A stretch of 64,000 nt of DNA from Pollenia angustigena (Eukaryota > Arthropoda > Insecta > Diptera > Polleniidae): the NCBI GenBank assembly GCA_930367215.1, contig OV884059.1:228345803-228409802 (forward strand), in the 5' to 3' direction. The notes under the pieces were generated by a model that saw nothing but the letters and a program-made list of their open reading frames with translations, searched no databases and was not told where the DNA came from. Made by a program: the position numbers and the translations under genes. Below, piece by piece: positions 1-12,200 of this stretch. Position 1 is the first letter of the stretch; each line of letters starts with the position of its first letter.

Positions 1-8
1 TTAATAAT

Positions 9-122
9 CAGCGCTGCCAGATAAATTTGCCGAAAAATCATCTACTTCATACATGTTACTTTAGTAAACTGTAATTGCCAAATCGTCACTTTGCTATTTC
101 GGGGACAAATCTGGCAGCCTCG
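9..122. repeat. Small palindromic hAT-like MITE
   Basis: The ends are imperfect inverted repeats, CAGCGCTGCCAGATAAATTTG on the left and the complement of CAAATCTGGCAGCCTCG on the right. The terminal CAGNG(C/T)TGCCA is typical of hAT ends in insects. I could not define an 8-bp duplication, so the class is tentative. From 123 to about 285 there is only A+T-rich DNA with scattered GAGTA/GAGTATGA-like words, probably the 3' flank or 3' UTR of the minus-strand retroelement that follows. Confidence 0.4.
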
Positions 123-285
123 CATTTTGCTTCGCCTATACACATTGACTTGAGTAGATTCTAAATCAAACACGACAAATGTTGGTAAGTATGAGTACGA
201 TGAATAAAATGAAACTTTTGAGTGAATATGAGTTTGAATCACATTGGAATAAGTATGAGTGCGTATAAGTACAAGAATTAATGAG

Positions 286-876
286 TCATGATTTAGCTCT
301 ACTCACTTTTTCACTACTCATTGCTGATCTCTGATTCGAACCCCCTCTCGCGAGTTCGTCAGCCACCTCATTTCCATCAACCATGCAGTGTCCAGGTACC
401 CAACACAGCCTTACATTGAATGCCTCCATGAGTTCACCAAGAGCATTCCTACACCGAGCGACCAGGCACGATCGCACCGTATAATTTGTCAATACCCTTA
501 GCGCCGCCTGACTATCGACGTAAATTGTCACCAGAGAACCACCCACGATGTGTTCCAGTATTACCTCCGTAGCCCTCCAGATCGCTAGGATCTCAGCCTG
601 GAAGACACTGCACTCATCGGGGAGTCTGAACGATCTTTTCACCTCGGTGTCCGCGATATATACACCGGCACCAGTGCCGGTTTCCATCTTGGATCCATCC
701 GTAAATACTGCCCACCCCTCAAACAGTCCATTGGATCCACACCAAATTTCCCTATCCGGGAACTCCACTGGTGGTGTTGCACCAAAGTCCAGGGTCATAG
801 TCTTATGATCCGAAATTCCCTCGAGAATAATACCGGTCAAGCAGACCCATCTCGTACAAAATTCTCGTGTGATCAT
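286..876 (-). pseudogene. RNase H domain and C-terminus of non-LTR ORF2
   Basis: A 196-codon open stretch holds an RNase H domain. The acidic residues expected for the active site are visible: FTDGS with D60, the E of AEILAIW (E95), YVDSQ with D121 and VADELA with D173. The WVPGH motif before the last acid is also typical. In a live element this domain would cut the RNA of the RNA/DNA hybrid during reverse transcription. It overlaps the RT fragment upstream in another frame by about 70 bp, so a frameshift separates them. The domain itself looks complete; the protein it belonged to is not. Confidence 0.85.
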
Positions 877-1511
877 CCCGCCTAGGTCTAACTAGAGAAG
901 ACTCGTAAAGTCTAAGTAAGTTCCTAGCTGTCACACTCCTCACATAATGCTCAATAGGGGATAGATATAGAAGGATGTCCAGCGCTGCCTGCGAAGTGCT
1001 TCTCCTTGCGCCTGTGATGCCAAGAGATGCACTTCTTTGAACCTTGCTGAGCATCTTCCTATAGATATCCACTCCCATCGCACCCCACCAAAAAGTGCAT
1101 CCATAGGTAAGTATAGGCCTAACAACCGATGTGTAAATCCAGTTTACCATATCTATTACTCCTGCGATAGAAATCTATTAGCCTCTCAAGAGTCTTCAAC
1201 AAGAATGAAAACAAACTAATAGGTCTAAAATCCCCCGGTTTCGAGTGGCCTGCTTTACCAGCCTTGGGTATAAAAATCACCCTAACTTCTCTCCACCCCC
1301 TAGGCAGATACCTCCTACTGAGGCACTTCTTGAATATGCTCACCAGCAGAAATGATGCATCGTCTGGAATGTTGCAGAGCATGGCCGGAAAAATGCCATC
1401 CGGACCCGGTGATTTATATGGGTCGAAAGTATTGACCGCCCACGCTAGCTTCTCCCTTGTGACCATTTCCTCGACGCAGGCGGAAGTATAATCCGATGTC
1501 ATGGACATCAC
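803..1511 (-). pseudogene. Reverse transcriptase of non-LTR ORF2, catalytic core deleted
   Basis: Two minus-strand open stretches (1511-1119 and 1150-803) hold the start and the end of an RT domain. The first has the finger motif SPGPDGIFPAML and KAGKAGHSKPGDFRPISL. It then runs out after LLKTLERLI, and the next recognisable sequence, VVRPILTYGCTFWWG, belongs to the thumb/connection. The palm, including the YADD-type catalytic box, is missing, so an internal deletion of roughly 200 or more codons occurred near 1150-1190. The copy cannot have RT activity. Confidence 0.85.
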
Positions 1512-1579
1512 GTCCTATTGACCGTCGTCCGTACCTCCGGTTTCCCGGCACCCGGGAAAGTGCGTCTCCATCAGTAAGG

Positions 1580-2741
1580 TTAGGGTCTCAGAGCTAGACT
1601 CAGTCCATGAGCCGTAATTCTTTGGATGTAACCAAGGGCCTGAGGATCCTTGGATAAAATCCGTCGGAATCTTGACAACTCGTTGACATTATCAATGGAT
1701 GCACAAAATTGCCTCCATGCTAGTCGCTTTGCCCTCTTCAGATCCGCCTTATACCTGTTGAACTGCACCCTGTGATTGTTCCAATCCGCTGGTGCTCTGG
1801 TAAGCTTGGCCCTGTTAAACAGTTTCCTAACCGTAGACCTTTGAACGTGAAGTTCCCTGGTCCACCATTTGGGCTGTTTACGCCTACCCGGAAATGTAAC
1901 CGGGCAGGACTGCTCATAGCTTACCCTTAGAAGATGAGTAAACTTGTTTACAGCACCCTCCAGATCAGTCGGCAGCAAGTCGCCCAAGGCCCTTTGCGCC
2001 AACCCAATTCGGACTCTTTCCTTAAAGGAGTCCCATTTTGTCCCCCTTCCTAATGGAGCAACCCCAGGTGGGTCAAAATTCAATGTGAAGGTAATACGGC
2101 TATGGGCTGAAAATGTACAGTCCGTTGCCACCCTCCAATCAACAACAAGTTGCTCGTCACGGTTCACTAATGTCAGATCTATCACTTCCTGCCAACTTTA
2201 TTTCTGAACGTCGACGTGTTACCCATATTACAGATAATAAGATTGTTAGTAGTTATTAAATCAAACATTAACTCACCCCTTTTGTTTATGTCTGCACTCC
2301 CACATTGGCTATGATGAGCATTGGCATCGCAGCCAATGGACCCACCGTGCTAGGTGGGTCCAACGCCTCGAATGGCATATACACCGACGCCAGTGTAAGA
2401 GTGCGCTTACCTTTGGCTTCTCCATTTACTACGGTCAAGTCACCGCACCTGAAAGAATGAGAGATGAGAAAATTCAATTCATTCCTCGCTAATATACACG
2501 TTCTAACCTTGTCCTCTGTGGACGGGACAAACAGAGTATATCCCGCAACCCCTAAACCGCAAACCTTATTTTTATTAATCCAAGGTTCTTGGATAAGAGC
2601 TACGTCCGTCCGGGTGCTGGTGAGGAAGGTTGCTAGTTCGGCTGAGGCTGCTTCACAATGGTGCAGCTTTATTTGCACCACTGACAACCTCTTTGGTCCT
2701 GTCATGTTTCGGATACCGGAACCTGACGTTACCTTAACCAA
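1580..2741 (-). pseudogene. Endonuclease region of non-LTR ORF2
   Basis: Open stretches 2741-2286 and 2185-1580 cover the N-terminus of ORF2. The first has VQIKLHHCEAASAEL and DVALIQEPWI, the start of an APE-type endonuclease. The frame is lost around 2190-2310, where the HHxxWG-type motif can still be read in other frames. The second has IDLTLVNRD and the SAHSRI motif of the endonuclease C-terminal part, followed by a linker towards RT. The endonuclease nicks target DNA for target-primed reverse transcription. At least two frame breaks are present. Confidence 0.8.
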
Positions 2742-2896
2742 CTTTACCTACATTTCCAGACTCAAGCAAGAAGCGGAACCTCAAAGAGCAGCCACAGAAA
2801 TAATGGTACGTGGTATTTACTTTACTGACTGTAATGTATTAATGAAATTCCATTTCATTTTTTTAATAAAAATATTTAATTTCAAATTAAAATTAA

Positions 2897-3359
2897 ACAA
2901 GTAAGAGTGCTATATTCGGCTGTGCCGAATCTTATATACCCTTCACCATTGTGGGAGCAGAATACAGAGCAACTAGACAAAAACTAAATAATTTTTACAT
3001 ATGTATACATACATAATTATAATACTTTAAACTCCATTATAAATTAAATTTAAAAAGCGAAAACTGGTAAATATTTTTTTTAAATCGTTTTTAGAACATA
3101 AAAAAATAAAAATTAAAAAAAAAATTTTCTTTTAAAAAAACCAGATTCGAACCAGAGAACTCACAGTTTCTAACTTAACCCCCTAGACAACTAAACTATG
3201 AAGGAACGTTGTTTGAATATCATTAAAATGAAATATGGCCCGTTGATGACGGACAACCGGATTTGAACTTCGCTTTTCATAAGAACCCAGAATATATATA
3301 CTTTATAGGGTGTAGGATCAATATTGTAGAAATTACAAACGGAATGACAAAGTTATATA
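2897..3359 (+). repeat. INE-1/DINE-1-like repeat, left part (continues at 8685)
   Basis: The unit opens with AGAGTGCTATATTCGGCTGT followed by the TATACCCTTCACC box, and later has the conserved GAATATATATACTTTATAGG and GGAATGACAAAGTTATA block. The same blocks recur at about 26.6-28.1, 42.9, 44.9 and 45.8 kb. The closing GGTGAAGGGTATAAAA box of this copy lies at 8700-8716, because a transposon landed at 3360. The layout resembles dipteran INE-1/DINE-1 non-autonomous Helitron-type repeats; that class assignment is from memory of the family's look. Confidence 0.6.
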
Positions 3360-3479
3360 TCGATGCCTTACTTCCTAAGCCTCGTAACTTAAAAAAATAC
3401 GGTTTTGACTTTTTCATATCAAACGATTGCTATTTTTGTGTTCTATTACTGCAACAACTTATTATTTCAATACTTTGTC

Positions 3480-6050
3480 TCAATTCTGTAAATATTAATA
3501 AATTAAATGTACGTATCTCATTCACTCCTTTTTTAATTACTGCGTCAAACTCTTATCTTAATATGTGCAGTTGTTAAACCGTTAAGAATTTTAAACATTT
3601 CGTCTTTGCGTAAATTTGCGTAAAGTAAGTGTGTATATTAGTTAGTAAGTAAGTTATGTATGCATGGGAGTCCCGTTATATATAGTTTTTTTTGTAGTAT
3701 TTTGCTAATTTTTTTTGTAGTACTTGTGGTACATATAAATTCTTGGTGCCTATATAATTGCATTTTAGTTGTGAACTTGGTTTTGCTTGGTAAAAATCTA
3801 ATTCTGTGGAACTTTAGTTTTGATTGCAAAATGAGTGATACAATCGATGTTCTTGATGCTGAAACGGGGTGTTTTGTTTTCAAGAATCTTTGTCAAGAAC
3901 CTAAAACACAACAAACAGAAAACGTAATTTTGGATGAAGAAACAGGATATTTTGTCTCAGTGGATTCTGATGTCTCTAGTTTTTCCTCCAAATCCGATTT
4001 TTCAGCAAGTGAAAGCGAGTACCATCCCAGCACTGATTCCGATTTGTCTGACAATGTATCTTCTTCTGTATTGTTGGATGAATGCTCTGGCGTAATTTCA
4101 ATAAAAAGAGCACGTAAAGGCCAGGGAAATAAGCAAAACTGGAGTAGAAACCGTAAAAAACTCAAGCGAATGCGTGGCCAGGAGTATTCATCGATAAAGC
4201 GGAGCAAAGAAGGGAATGGAGTAATGGAAATTAGAAGAGAAAGAACTTTGAAGGCACGTTGCCGTTCGGAAATATGTGCAAAACAATTCGGTAAGCAGTG
4301 CAACGAAATTACAGAAGATGATAGAAAGAAAATTTTTAAACTATTTTGGTCACTGTCTGGGAAGAGAAGAAAGCGTATGTCGTTGCAATGGTGTCTCAAA
4401 AACCAGTCGCTTTGAAAACAATTATTACTTCTTCTCGGCGAGTAAACACATTAGTCTACACTTTGAAAATTTCTGGTGAGATCAAGGTTGTTTGTAAAAG
4501 AATGTTTTTGTGTACACTCTCTCTGGGTGAATGGAGCGTGTCCAAATGGGTTACTGGCAATCTACATACAAGTGACCTTGGCATGGTAAAGAAAAGTGGG
4601 CCAGTCAATCGTCAAAGCAAAACAAACATCGCCAAAGTAAATCACGTAAACATTTTTCTACTAAACTTACCTAAGATGCCATCACATTATTGCCGACAGA
4701 GTACAACTAAAGAATATATAGACGTTCAGTACAAGACTTGGGCAGAAGTGTACACAGATTTTGAAAAATATTTGATGGATCGCAACATTAATAATGTTGA
4801 AAAGGCAACGTACAAATGCTTCTTAGACGCAGTACACAAGGCCAATATTAGTATATACAGACCCAAGAAAGATCAATGTGATATCTGCTTTGCTTATAAA
4901 AATAATAACGTCCCAGAAGATGAATATCAACTTCACATTACAAGTAAGGAGCGTGCCAGGAAAGAAAAAGCCGAAGACAAGGAACGTTGTTCAAGAGGTG
5001 ATATTCAAATGTTAATGGTGGACTTGCAAGCAGTGCAAACAATTCCTCTACTTTCAACTGGAGCAAACTACTTTAAAACAAAACTGTGTGTGCATCAATT
5101 CACAATTTATAACGAGTTTGTCAAAAATGTTGCTTGCTACGTATGGCATGAAGCCGAAGGCGGTATGGACTCGAATGTATTTACATCTTGCTTGCTGGAC
5201 TATTTACAGAATTTGAAAGACAAATCTAAGCCTATAATAATTTACAGCGACGGGTGCTGTGCCCAAAATCGTAATACGACACTTGCGAACGCCTTGCAAC
5301 ATTATGCAAATATCCACCAAGTAGAAATTCAGCAAAAATACCTGGTAGTTGGCCACACTCAAATGGAGTGCGATTCTGTACATGCCTCCATAGAGCGAAA
5401 AAAGAAAGGAAGAGAACTATATGTGCCAGCTGATTTCAATGTGGTTATAAAACAATCCAGATTGTTGCAACCGTATCAAGTACATTATTTAAATCATAAA
5501 TTTTTCCGAGATTTCTCTTCACTCGATTACTTAAAATCAATTCGACCAGGTACAATAAAAGGCGACCCATGCGTTATAAATATACAAGCTCTCAAATATA
5601 CCTTTAATGACGGCGTTCAATACAAGTTATGTTTTGATGAAGAGTGGCAACTATTACCTCATCGTAAACTGCGACCAAAAGGGCAGAACAATGATAACAT
5701 TTTGCTACCGGGTCTCTACAATCAACAACTACCTATTTCAAAAAGAAAATATGACGACTTGCAAGATTTAAAACGTATGATTCCAACCGACTATCATTCA
5801 TTTTATGATAATTTGCCACACCAGTAATATTATTAATTTAATACGAACTCTGTATTTTTCTTTTAATACTTTTTTGTAAATAAAACATTCATTCTATATT
5901 AAATATTGTTTTCTTTAGATAATTTTGGTATAATGGGGTTATTTGTTTGTATAGCTATAAGTGCAACAAACGAGTAACTAATTTATCAAGTATCAAGAAT
6001 TAAAATTACTGTTAATGCAGCAAACTCGTATCTCAATATATGCATTTCAT
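3480..6050. repeat. Subterminal direct repeats of the Sola-like element
   Basis: A stretch near 3528-3570 (CAAACTCTTATCTTAATATG) closely resembles one near 6016-6045 (CAAACTCGTATCTCAATATA) on the same strand, on either side of the transposase gene. They are direct, not inverted. They may be transposase binding sites, which is inference. Confidence 0.4.
3831..5827 (+). pseudogene. DUF7869/Sola-like transposase with one frameshift
   Basis: The ATG at 3831 starts an acidic, Ser/Asp-rich N-terminal region, then a basic region and a short Cys-containing part (CRSEICAKQF). The frame changes once around 4345-4365, after the FWSL motif, and continues as WEEKKAYVVAMV to the stop at 5827. The second part has KKDQCDICFAYK (paired cysteines), LMVDLQAVQ, IIYSDGCCAQNRN and GHTQMECDSVHASIERK. 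The Asp, Asp and Glu/Asp in these last three motifs are candidates for an RNase H-like catalytic triad (inference). About 660 codons in total, the usual size for this insect family. Apart from the single shift the gene reads cleanly, so the inactivation is recent, or the shift is a short intron or sequencing error. Confidence 0.75.
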
Positions 6051-6714
6051 GCCTAAACTAAAAAAGATTAGTATACTTGTACTACTTATATACATTAAGG
6101 TGACCGTTAAAATCAAAAGTTGGATTTATTTAGGTCTCACTCGCCAATTTGGTGGGTATTGATAAAAAAACAACTCCAAAAAATGTTTAGGACGATCGGC
6201 GAAGGCTAAGCCGTCCCTCAAGCCCGCCAAAGTTTGAGAAAAATCGTAAAGTCCTACTTGTATGACTTATATTTAGGAAAATATAAGTTTTACATAAAAA
6301 TTGGTATCTAAGAAGTTGTTGTTAGTAAAGTTTCCAACAACTTTTGCCTTAACAAGTTTTCTCTAAAACTCATATTGAACAAAACCTAATTAAAATAAAA
6401 AGTAAACAGCAGCATTGATGCGAATTTTTTCTTTAGAACTCTTTTTTCTTACACACGTCAATTCAGCTTTAATATTTGTGTTTGTGTGCGTTTGCTTAAA
6501 AAAAAATAGTCAAACGCATATCATTTGTTTCTAAAGTACCACGGTTGATAAAGTTGGTGCAATTGTACTTTTTTGATACAGTTCAAAGCCAAAAAGTACG
6601 GTGGTAACCCCGTGACTCATTTGGTACTATTTCCAAATTTTTCAAACCTTAATTTATATAATTGATATAAAATGGCAACTCGTATTTACTGTCCAATGAA
6701 TATAAACGGATTTC

Positions 6715-6872
6715 AGTGTTTGGTGCAAATGGTTTTGCCAAAGTGCAAATGCAGAATTTCGTAGCGTTTTTATGAAATCTGAAGGAAACTCTGTGTATGT
6801 TCTTTTTGGATTTAACAAAACAGCTATGATATTTTGCATTTGCTCTTTGCAAGACCATTTGCACCAAACACT
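6715..6872. repeat. 158-bp palindromic MITE
   Basis: AGTGTTTGGTGCAAATGG at the left end is matched by its complement CCATTTGCACCAAACACT at the right end, and the similarity runs inward for about 45 bp per arm. No clear duplication was found. Small ORFs across it are by-products of the palindrome. Confidence 0.55.
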
Positions 6873-7254
6873 AAACTTCGCTATTGTGAATAGATTTTTG
6901 CACTTGATCATTGGACGATTGCATATGCCACATTCAAGTATCAGCGGCAGCATATATGGCAAAATATTATAAAAACAAATGAACGAAATATACCGTATGT
7001 ACCAATGGTTTCAAGTGTAACCGAAACAAAAGTCTTTTTCTTTTATAAAAAAAAATTATTTATTACTATTGGGGTCGAAAAAGTACGATTTTAGAAGTTC
7101 GTAAGTACGATATTGGTTTTCTCATTTATCATCCCTGTAACATACTTGCACGCTTTCTTTATTCTTTAAGGGTGCTCCCATATAAAATTGTCAACACAGA
7201 CTAGAAATATATTGAAGAAAAAGCCCCAGAACTGCCAAGGAATCGCCCTAAGGG

Positions 7255-7430
7255 GGATTAAATATATGACGGACCTTCATTAGTTTTTTGTGCTTAACAT
7301 TTTCTTAAAACATAATTGCCTTGTATCTCCACCCTTTAGGGAGGCTACCATACAAATATGCCGGTTTAATATAATTCTTAAATTTGGCCACTGCAGCGTC
7401 AAGATTGCCCTTAGTTGAGTCAAAAGTATG
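7255..7430. repeat. Dispersed repeat shared with 48430-48560
   Basis: The words CTCCACCC(T/C)TTAGGG and CCATACAAATATG occur in the same order and spacing here and at 48500-48525. This is a diverged family of unknown nature; no ends or coding sequence could be defined. Confidence 0.4.
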
Positions 7431-8716
7431 ACCAACCTCACATAATTTGTTTTATCCCCATTGCCAAAAAAAATTTGGTTTCTAAAACGACTACGCATGT
7501 TAGAAAAACCTATAACAATGGTTAAAGGTAATATTATTGTGGAATTTAGTTTTTTTAGTTTATTTTATAAACTAAACCGTTTTTGAGTTACGCTGTGCAA
7601 CCTCCTCCGTTTTCGAAATTTTGAAAACAAGAGCTAACCTAAAAACGGTTAGCACCGAATTAGGGTAAAACGCCAGGTGCCCGGCTGGTCGGTTTTTTTT
7701 TTAAATAAATAATAAAAATGTTTTTCAACAAAACTAATTCATAGAAAATGCGTTTCTTTAATGAATTAAAAATTAGATTTTTTAGTGGCTTATTCGATAT
7801 TTAAGTTTATTTTGTTTAATAAGAGATAAAGAAAAACTTGTGAACAAATTTTCTACAAAATTAATATTTTCTAAGTTGTTAAACATAAAAGTCAGATTTC
7901 ATGTAAAATTATAAATTTTCTCAAACTTTGGTGTTCTTGAGGGACGGCTTAGCCTTCGCCGATCGTCCTAAAAATTTTTGAGTTGTTTTTTTATCAATAC
8001 CCACCAAATTGGCTAGTGAGACCTAAATAAATCCAACTTTTGATTTTAACGGCCACCCTAGGGTACTACCGTACTTTTTGGATTTGAATTGTATCAAAAA
8101 AGTACAATTGCACCAACTTTATGAACCGTGGTACGTTAGAAACAAATGATATGCGTTTGACTATTTTTTTTTTTAAGCAAACGCACACAAACACAAATAT
8201 TAAAGCTGAATTGACGTGTGTAAGAAAAAACAGTTCTTAAGAAACAATTTACTTCTTATTTTAATTAGGTTTTGCTCAATATGAGTTTTAGAGAAAACTT
8301 TTTAAGGCAAAAGTTTTTGGAAACTTTACTAACAACAACTTCTTAGAAAACGATTTTTATGTAAAACTAATATTTTCGTAAATATAAGTCATACAAGTCG
8401 GACTTTACGATTTTTCTCAAACTTTGGCGGGCTTGAGGGACGTTGAGTGGAGTTGTTTTTTTATCAATACGCACCGAATTGGGGGGTGAGAGCATGGAAA
8501 AATAGAAAAAAAATTTGATCCATACAGTTAACGACCACCCTAATATACATAGATGTAATCAATTCTTTAATAATTGCATTTGATCTTTTACCCAAACACC
8601 CAAGTATAAAAAGTTGAAACGTTTTTCTTCTCTCCTGAAAAGTTGTATTTTTTAAGATACTAGGTTGAGAAAGTAAGGCATCGATATACCCTTTTACCTT
8701 CGGTGAAGGGTATAAA

Positions 8717-9008
8717 AAAAAGTATTTTTTTATAAAGGTTAGTATTAACCAATTTTTACGTTATAAATAACTAGTTAGTGCTAACCAATAATTACCTTAT
8801 GACTGACTAGTTAGCATTAACCACTATTTTGGTTATCATTGACTAATAAAAAGCAGCAGAGTAAGCAGCCCAGATATATGTTCCGTAGTCGAGTGGAATT
8901 CATTAGTTAGAAAGAGAGGCAAAATCACATGTACACAAGAGTTTCGACTAGTTTTTTCATTTTGCTCTTAATAAACTAATAGAAACTTTAACCAATATAT
9001 TGGTCAAC
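8717..9008. repeat. AT-rich spacer with repeated TTAG-TAACCA palindromes
   Basis: Between 8736 and 8845 the short units GGTTAGTATTAACCAA, AGTTAGTGCTAACCAA and AGTTAGCATTAACCAC follow one another, each a near-perfect small palindrome. The remainder of the stretch shows nothing else I can name. Confidence 0.4.
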
Positions 9009-9222
9009 ACTACCGGTCATAGAACTACACCATTTTTCATTGAAAATGAGAAAATTCCAAATGAAAATGAGAATTACAATTTGAAATTGAGAAAATTCCA
9101 AATGAAATTGACAATTTAAATTTGAAATTGAGAAAATTCCAATTGAAATTGAAAATATCAATTTGAAATATGTGAAAATTCCAAATGAAATTGAGAATTT
9201 CAATTTGAAATTGAGAAAATTC

Positions 9223-12200
9223 CAAATACTTTAATAAATTCTTCAAGCTTAAGGTCACTTATTTATAAAATTAATTAAAATATTTTTATTTTCAATATTT
9301 CGATTTCCGTTGGAAATCTTCTTCAGGAAATTTTTTTTAAAATAAAATAAAATTTGACAATAAATGGAAAAATAAAATATGGAAAAATAAATTTAAAATT
9401 TCAAAAAACAAAATTATCATAATAAATTTAAAATTCCATTCTACAAACTTTAAACAAAAGACAAACAAACAAAAAAGGAAAACAAAATTTTTAAATTTAT
9501 TCAAAGCCTAAAACCTATTTTAATGTCCCTTTCCGTCAATAATAAGCTATGCCATCTGAAATTTATTTTAAAAAAAATAATCAAGGACAAATACCTATTT
9601 TAATTATCCCTTACATCAACCTATTTATTTTTATTCAATAAATGTCTATAAATTTGAGCTAAGCCCTCAGTATCTTTTTTAAAATTAATCCTTTTCTCAA
9701 ATGGAACATTATTTATCTGCAACATTTCTAACATATATCTACGTTTCTTAAAACTTTCCGTATTCAAAATTGATGTGTTTTCAAAATCAGGATAATGATT
9801 AAAATCCCTACAATGAGTTGATAACGCCGTTCCATGGGCTGAATTATAATTCCTATATTTTTGGTCATGTTTATGTCCAGCTAATCTAATTTTTAGTTTT
9901 GTCCCAGTTGTTCCTACATATATTTTCCTACATTGTTCATTATCATTGCCACCACAATGAATCTTATAAACTAAATTCGACAGAGAAAAGAATTAGGAAT
10001 AAGATTTAATAAGAAATGGTTTGTAAATAAAACAGATAGGGATATACCAGAGGACGTACAATGGATTTTATCTTTAGGACAAAAACACGCACTTCCAGTA
10101 AATAAGGGAGATTTTCCATTGATGAAAGTTATATGTGATGGTGAAGATTTTATTGAAACTGTAGAAAATAAGGAACAACAGGAAATTGAAAGGTCAAATT
10201 TTGTAACGATAGTAGATAATCATTTAAATAAAATGTCATTGGATTGTAGGGATAGATTTACAATAAATAAAGTGAAATTGAGTGAAAAATTTCTTAGAAA
10301 TAATAGGGAAATAATGATTTTGAAAGCGGATAAAGGTAACACAACGGTAGCTATTAATAAAAGAGATTATATGTCTAGAATTGAAAACATTTTAAGTGAC
10401 GATACTACTTTTCACACATTAGAAAAAGATCCAACAAGCAGATTTGAGAAAATTAATAATAAATTTATTGAAGAACTTTTTAAATTAAGCGTGATAACAT
10501 TAGTGGAAAAAAACAAATTAAAAACTTTCATATCTGTAGCACCAAAATTATATGGATTACCAAAAATTCATAAGGACAATTTTCCTTTAAGACCAATTTG
10601 TTCGTCCATAAATTCACCGTCACATAATCTTTGTAAATATATTACGAATTTACTTAAGAAGATAACGGAGAATTCTAAGTATAATGTTAGTAATTCTATA
10701 CAATTTAAACAAAAGTTGGAAAATTTAACAATTCAGGATAAGGAAAAATTAATATCACTTGATGTTGTTTCATTATTTCCTAGTATTCCAGTGGACTTAG
10801 CTATTAGAATTATTGAGGAAAATTGGGATAAAATTTCAGGGTTAACAAATATTAATAAGGATTTATTTTTGAGAATTATTAAGTTCTGTATAGTAGATAA
10901 TAGATATTTTCAATTTGATAAGAAAATATATGCACAAAAAAAGGGGCTACCTATGGGTTCTCCAGCATCTCCAATAGTTGCTGATATTGTTATGGAGAAA
11001 TTATTAGATACATGTTTAGGAAAATTGACAATTAAACCAAAGATAATAACGAAATATGTAGATGACTTGTTTGTTATAGTTAATGAGAATGAGATAGATA
11101 ATCTTTTATCAACGTTTAATTCTTTTGATCAAAATATTAAGTTCACTATTGAAAGGGAATTGAATTTTTCAATTCCATATTTGGACACATTGGTGATAAG
11201 GAAAGGAAGTAGATTATTGGTAGATTGGTATCAAAAACCAACTTCATCAGGTAGAATTTTTAATTATTATTCTAAACACCCAAAGAGAATTATCATTAAC
11301 ACAGCTAGGAATCTAATAGACAGGATATTAACAATTAGTGACAATAGATTTCATAGGAAAAATAAGGAAATTATTGGGAATATTTTGAGGAATAATAGTT
11401 TTCCCAACAAATTGATTTGCAAATTAATAAGACAATACAATATAGATAGATCTCGTAATATTGATGAGATTTCGGCACCACGTATTTATAAGTCATTAAC
11501 TTATGTACCTGGGTTTTCAGAAAGATTAGAAAACTCGAATATATATGATAAAGGGAAATACAGAATGGCACATAAGGTGATTAATAATGTAGGGAAATTA
11601 TTCACAAAAACTAAGGATAGATTACTAAAGTCAGATAGGTCGAATTTAGTTTATAAGATTCATTGTGGTGGCAATGATAATGAACAATGTAGGAAAATAT
11701 ATGTAGGAACAACTGGGACAAAACTAAAAATTAGATTAGCTGGACATAAACATGACCAAAAATATAGGAATTATAATTCAGCCCATGGAACGGCGTTATC
11801 AACTCATTGTAGGGATTTTAATCATTATCCTGATTTTGAAAACACATCAATTTTGAATACGGAAAGTTTTAAGAAACGTAGATATATGTTAGAAATGTTG
11901 CAGATAAATAATGTTCCATTTGAGAAAAGGATTAATTTTAAAAAAGATACTGAGGGCTTAGCTCAAATTTATAGACATTTATTGAATAAAAATAAATAGG
12001 TTGATGTAAGGGATAATTAAAATAGGTATTTGTCCTTGATTATTTTTTTAAAATAAATTTCAGATGGCATAGCTTATTATTGACGGAAAGGGACATTAAA
12101 ATAGGTTTTAGGCTTTGAATAAATTTAAAAATTTTGTTTTCCTTTTTTGTTTGTTTGTCTTTTGTTTAAAGTTTGTAGAATGGAATTTTAAATTTATTAT

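Larger units (their letters stand above)
286..2760 (-). mobile_element. Degenerate non-LTR retrotransposon (RNase H-bearing, LOA/I/R1-like)
   Basis: Read on the minus strand this is ORF2 of a non-LTR retrotransposon in the order apurinic-type endonuclease, reverse transcriptase, RNase H, broken by frameshifts and an internal deletion. Separate entries give the pieces. No gag-like ORF1 is seen. Presence of RNase H excludes the typical Jockey group and suggests the LOA/I/R1 side of the family (inference). Neither end is crisp: the 3' side fades into GAGTA-rich DNA below 286 and the 5' side stops near 2760-2880, next to a DINE-like repeat. This is a dead, partial copy. Confidence 0.85.
6096..8542. 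mobile_element. Non-autonomous hAT-like element with about 500-bp inverted arms
   Basis: The exact 8-bp duplication ATATACAT flanks it (6088-6095, 8543-8550). Ends read TAAGGTGACCGTTAA and, complemented, TAGGGTGGTCGTTAA, which fit the YARNG rule for hAT termini. The arms (6096-6612 and 8057-8542) are inverted copies. The right-terminal 140-180 bp occurs a second time at 7880-8056, so one end was duplicated or a related copy inserted. The centre has no coding sequence I recognise; it holds a small palindrome (6715-6872) and a dispersed repeat (7255-7430). Confidence 0.75.
3360..8684 (+). mobile_element. Sola-like (DUF7869-type) DNA transposon inserted in a DINE-like repeat
   Basis: The ends are inverted repeats: TCGATGCCTTACTT at 3360 is matched exactly by its complement ending at 8684, and the match continues imperfectly for about 40 bp. 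A 4-bp duplication TATA (3356-3359 and 8685-8688) flanks it, and removing the element restores the DINE-like unit. Inside is a transposase gene with one frame break. A 2.4-kb hAT-like element entered later at 6096-8542, so the original transposon was about 2.9 kb. A 4-bp TSD fits the Sola superfamily; naming it Sola-like is an inference from that and the protein family. Confidence 0.7.
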
